Below are positions 63,690-64,000 of a DNA stretch of 64,000 nucleotides, piece after piece. Source of the DNA: CAVQFO01 sp963711725 (lineage in GTDB: Bacteria > Pseudomonadota > Gammaproteobacteria > Nitrococcales > Aquisalimonadaceae). The notes under the pieces are model-generated. The model saw nothing but the letters and a program-made list of their open reading frames with translations. It made no database searches and was not told the origin of the DNA. The stretch lies in assembly GCA_963711725.1 (NCBI GenBank), contig CAVQFO010000043.1, positions 1-64,000 of the forward strand. The letters are read 5' to 3'. Numbering within the stretch: position 1 is the first letter of the stretch; each line of letters starts with the position of its first letter. Position numbers and translations under genes: made by a program.

Positions 63690-64000
63690 ATGAAACAGGT
63701 ATTCCGTCTTCCAGACACCGATCCCGCCGCGCCGTTCCCGCCCGTTCACCTGGCGCTGGACGAGCCCAACGGACTATTGGCCGTAGGCGGCGACCTGTCA
63801 CCGGAACGGCTGTTGGCAGCCTATCGGGCGGGGGTTTTCCCGTGGTTCGAGGAAGATCAGCCGATCTTGTGGTGGTCGCCCGATCCACGTGCGCTATTGT
63901 TTCCGGAGACCCTCACGGTGAGGAGAAGCCTGCGCAAGCGGATTCGCAACGGCGGTTTCACCGTAACCTTCGACCGGGTCTTCCCACAGGTTATCGACGC
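63690..64000 (+). CDS. aat: Leucyl/phenylalanyl-tRNA-protein transferase, 5' part (runs off window)
   Basis: The frame opens at ATG 63690 (MKQVFRLPDTDPAAPFPP) and is still open at base 64000, giving 103 residues. NGLLAVGGDLSPERLLAAYR, then AGVFPWFEEDQPILWWSPDP and RALLFPETL are the Aat signature. The enzyme adds Leu or Phe to proteins with N-terminal Lys or Arg, marking them for ClpAP (N-end rule). It begins 17 nt after the upstream stop. Confidence 0.95.
   Translation, partial: MKQVFRLPDTDPAAPFPPVHLALDEPNGLLAVGGDLSPERLLAAYRAGVFPWFEEDQPILWWSPDPRALLFPETLTVRRSLRKRIRNGGFTVTFDRVFPQVID

Noticed and set aside
1..64000. CRISPR arrays, prophage, anti-phage defence or toxin-antitoxin islands
   Set aside because: No regularly spaced repeats, cas, integrase, phage structural or restriction genes were seen. 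YgfX is called CptA toxin in E. coli, but here it sits in its usual sdhE context and is not evidence for a defence system.

Overview
The window is a high-GC chromosomal segment of a gammaproteobacterium. The rpoE-rseA-rseB-rseC-mucD-lepA-lepB-DUF4845-rnc-era-recO-pdxJ-acpS order, the divergent nadB, the gacS/cysM/rlmD and sdhCDAB-sdhE-ygfX neighbourhoods, and ftsK-lolA-rarA-serS are all layouts known from Pseudomonas-like and Chromatiales-like genomes. I favour a member of the Chromatiales/Ectothiorhodospiraceae range, but no rRNA or other decisive marker is present. Nearly all of the sequence is core genome. I see no CRISPR array, prophage, rRNA or tRNA gene.

Layout. 1-4206 (+): an energised trans-envelope cluster of TPR protein, TPR lipoprotein, small exported protein, TolQ/ExbB, two TolR/ExbD and a TonB/AgmX-like protein. 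4201-10026: mostly reverse-strand housekeeping genes (MDR oxidoreductase, SixA, SpmA/SpmB-type membrane protein, TerB-like, RMD1/DUF155, NudF) with one forward acyltransferase. 10039-16092: rlmD, a DnaQ-like exonuclease and cysM, divergent from the hybrid kinase gacS/barA. 16125-27103 (-): the long sigma-E to acpS superoperon. 27521-33682: nadB facing ygfX, sdhE and sdhBADC, plus a 55-residue DUF1674 gene. 33804-48802: ygfZ, lysS, prfB with its programmed frameshift, aconitase, a YqjK/YqjE/YqjD membrane-stress trio, a GGDEF/EAL regulator, hrpA, a phosphodiesterase and thrH. 48982-54101: a probably LexA-controlled 5'-nucleotidase, a Bax-inhibitor-1 protein, and a sulfur locus (shortened CysG, TauE-type exporter, cysB). 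54193-64000: a phasin-like protein, serS, rarA, lolA, ftsK, trxB, a DUF482 acyltransferase and the start of aat.

How the genes work together. The rpoE block joins envelope stress sensing (RseA/RseB/RseC, MucD) to translation, secretion and RNA processing (LepA, LepB, RNase III, Era). The sdh block carries the complex II subunits next to their maturation factors SdhE and a DUF1674/SDHAF4-type protein. The sulfur locus pairs the regulator CysB with siroheme-type methylation and sulfur-oxyanion export.

Points beyond routine annotation. (1) The opening cluster has the composition of the Myxococcus Agl/Glt gliding motor (one TolQ, two TolR, an AgmX-type TonB, TPR proteins), and its first TolR has Asn where the proton-channel Asp normally lies. 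(2) A consensus LexA box fills the spacer of a sigma70 promoter for the 5'-nucleotidase. (3) A 261-bp MITE-like element with 34-nt terminal inverted repeats lies at the ftsK stop codon. (4) A second, roughly 170-bp palindromic element abuts the nadB start. (5) A CysG homologue lacks its dehydrogenase/chelatase core. (6) Nine frameshifts occur in eight genes, several of them core genes; eight of the nine are explained by one extra C in a short C run, which points to sequencing or assembly error rather than gene decay.
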